Shown here: positions 63,974-64,000 of the stretch, piece by piece
Position numbering within the stretch: position 1 is the first letter of the stretch
Layout of the letters: every line of letters starts with the position of its first letter
DNA from: Bacillota bacterium
GTDB lineage: Bacteria; Bacillota; Clostridia; Clostridiales; Clostridiaceae
DNA: 64,000 nt
Direction of reading: 5' to 3'
NCBI GenBank assembly: GCA_021781745.1
Contig: JAJXWH010000005.1
Location: 1-64,000 of the forward strand
Position numbers and translations under genes: made by a program
Notes under the pieces: generated by a model
Databases searched by the model: none
Told to the model about the DNA's origin: nothing
Seen by the model: only the letters and a program-made list of their open reading frames with translations

Positions 63974-64000
63974 TTGAAGTCTAATAATAGATATTTAGGT
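63974..64000 (+). CDS. cdsA: Start of phosphatidate cytidylyltransferase (partial)
   Basis: Only nine codons are in the window: TTG start, then KSNNRYLG. GAGGAGTGG is 7 nt upstream. The call rests on position: cdsA follows uppS in almost all Firmicutes, and the KNRYLG-like opening fits clostridial CdsA. Cut by the window edge. Confidence 0.6.

Overview
The window is a chromosomal, AT-rich, low-GC stretch of a Gram-positive endospore former. Gene content, gene order, strong AGGAGG-type ribosome binding sites and the sporulation genes spoIVA, spoVM and ylbJ point to Clostridium sensu stricto, probably near the C. beijerinckii/C. butyricum group; the species guess is inference. Almost every gene is core housekeeping and reads on the + strand. 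There is no rRNA, tRNA, CRISPR array, intact prophage or insertion sequence.

Layout. 1-2.4 kb: a 44-codon ORF, a DUF1189-type membrane protein and a lone phage-replisome-organiser-like protein. 2.5-6.1 kb: radical SAM/PDZ protein, der, gpsA. 6.1-10.1 kb: an accessory island with a Uma2-type nuclease gene, intergenic repeats, spoIVA and a PBECR-type nuclease gene. 10.3-25.5 kb: the classical yicC-remA-gmk-rpoZ-coaBC-priA-def-fmt-yugP-rsmB-rlmN-prpC-prkC-rsgA-rpe-thiN run, ending in a 23-codon spoVM missed by length-limited ORF calling. 25.6-34.5 kb: rpmB (-), asp23-like, fakA-like, recG, rsmD, coaD, a coiled-coil protein, then ylbJ and tmcAL (-). 35-37.4 kb: pta-ackA, the acetate/ATP branch of fermentation. 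37.5-53.2 kb: yceD-rpmF-plsX-acpP-rnc, an Elp3-like radical SAM gene, a 32-codon membrane peptide, smc-ftsY-ylxM-ffh-rpsP-khpA-rimM-trmD-rplS-rbgA-rnhB. 53.3-58.6 kb: yraN (-), yifB/comM-like, dprA, topA. 58.8-64 kb: codY, rpsB-tsf-pyrH-frr-uppS and the first codons of cdsA.

How the genes work together. The prpC-prkC pair is a Ser/Thr phosphatase and PASTA kinase reading the cell wall. Def, Fmt, RsmB, RlmN, RimM, TrmD, RsgA, RbgA and the ribosomal proteins serve ribosome assembly and translation. Ffh, FtsY and YlxM are the protein-targeting system. PlsX, AcpP, UppS and CdsA feed membrane and wall lipid synthesis. SpoVM and SpoIVA, the two founders of the spore-coat basement layer, both lie here.

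Most unusual signals. (1) Three genes (yceD, khpA, topA) have a strong Shine-Dalgarno too far from the start codon, with a stable hairpin exactly between them; removing the hairpin restores a near-normal spacing. (2) A roughly 200-nt imperfect palindrome between ackA and yceD has a consensus-like promoter just upstream, so it is a candidate structured RNA or MITE. (3) A family of small GAA-loop hairpins, including a 38-bp tandem triplet, and other dispersed repeats lie in several intergenic gaps; one repeat occurs in direct orientation on both sides of spoIVA. All structures were paired by eye; no folding, homology search or transcript data were available.
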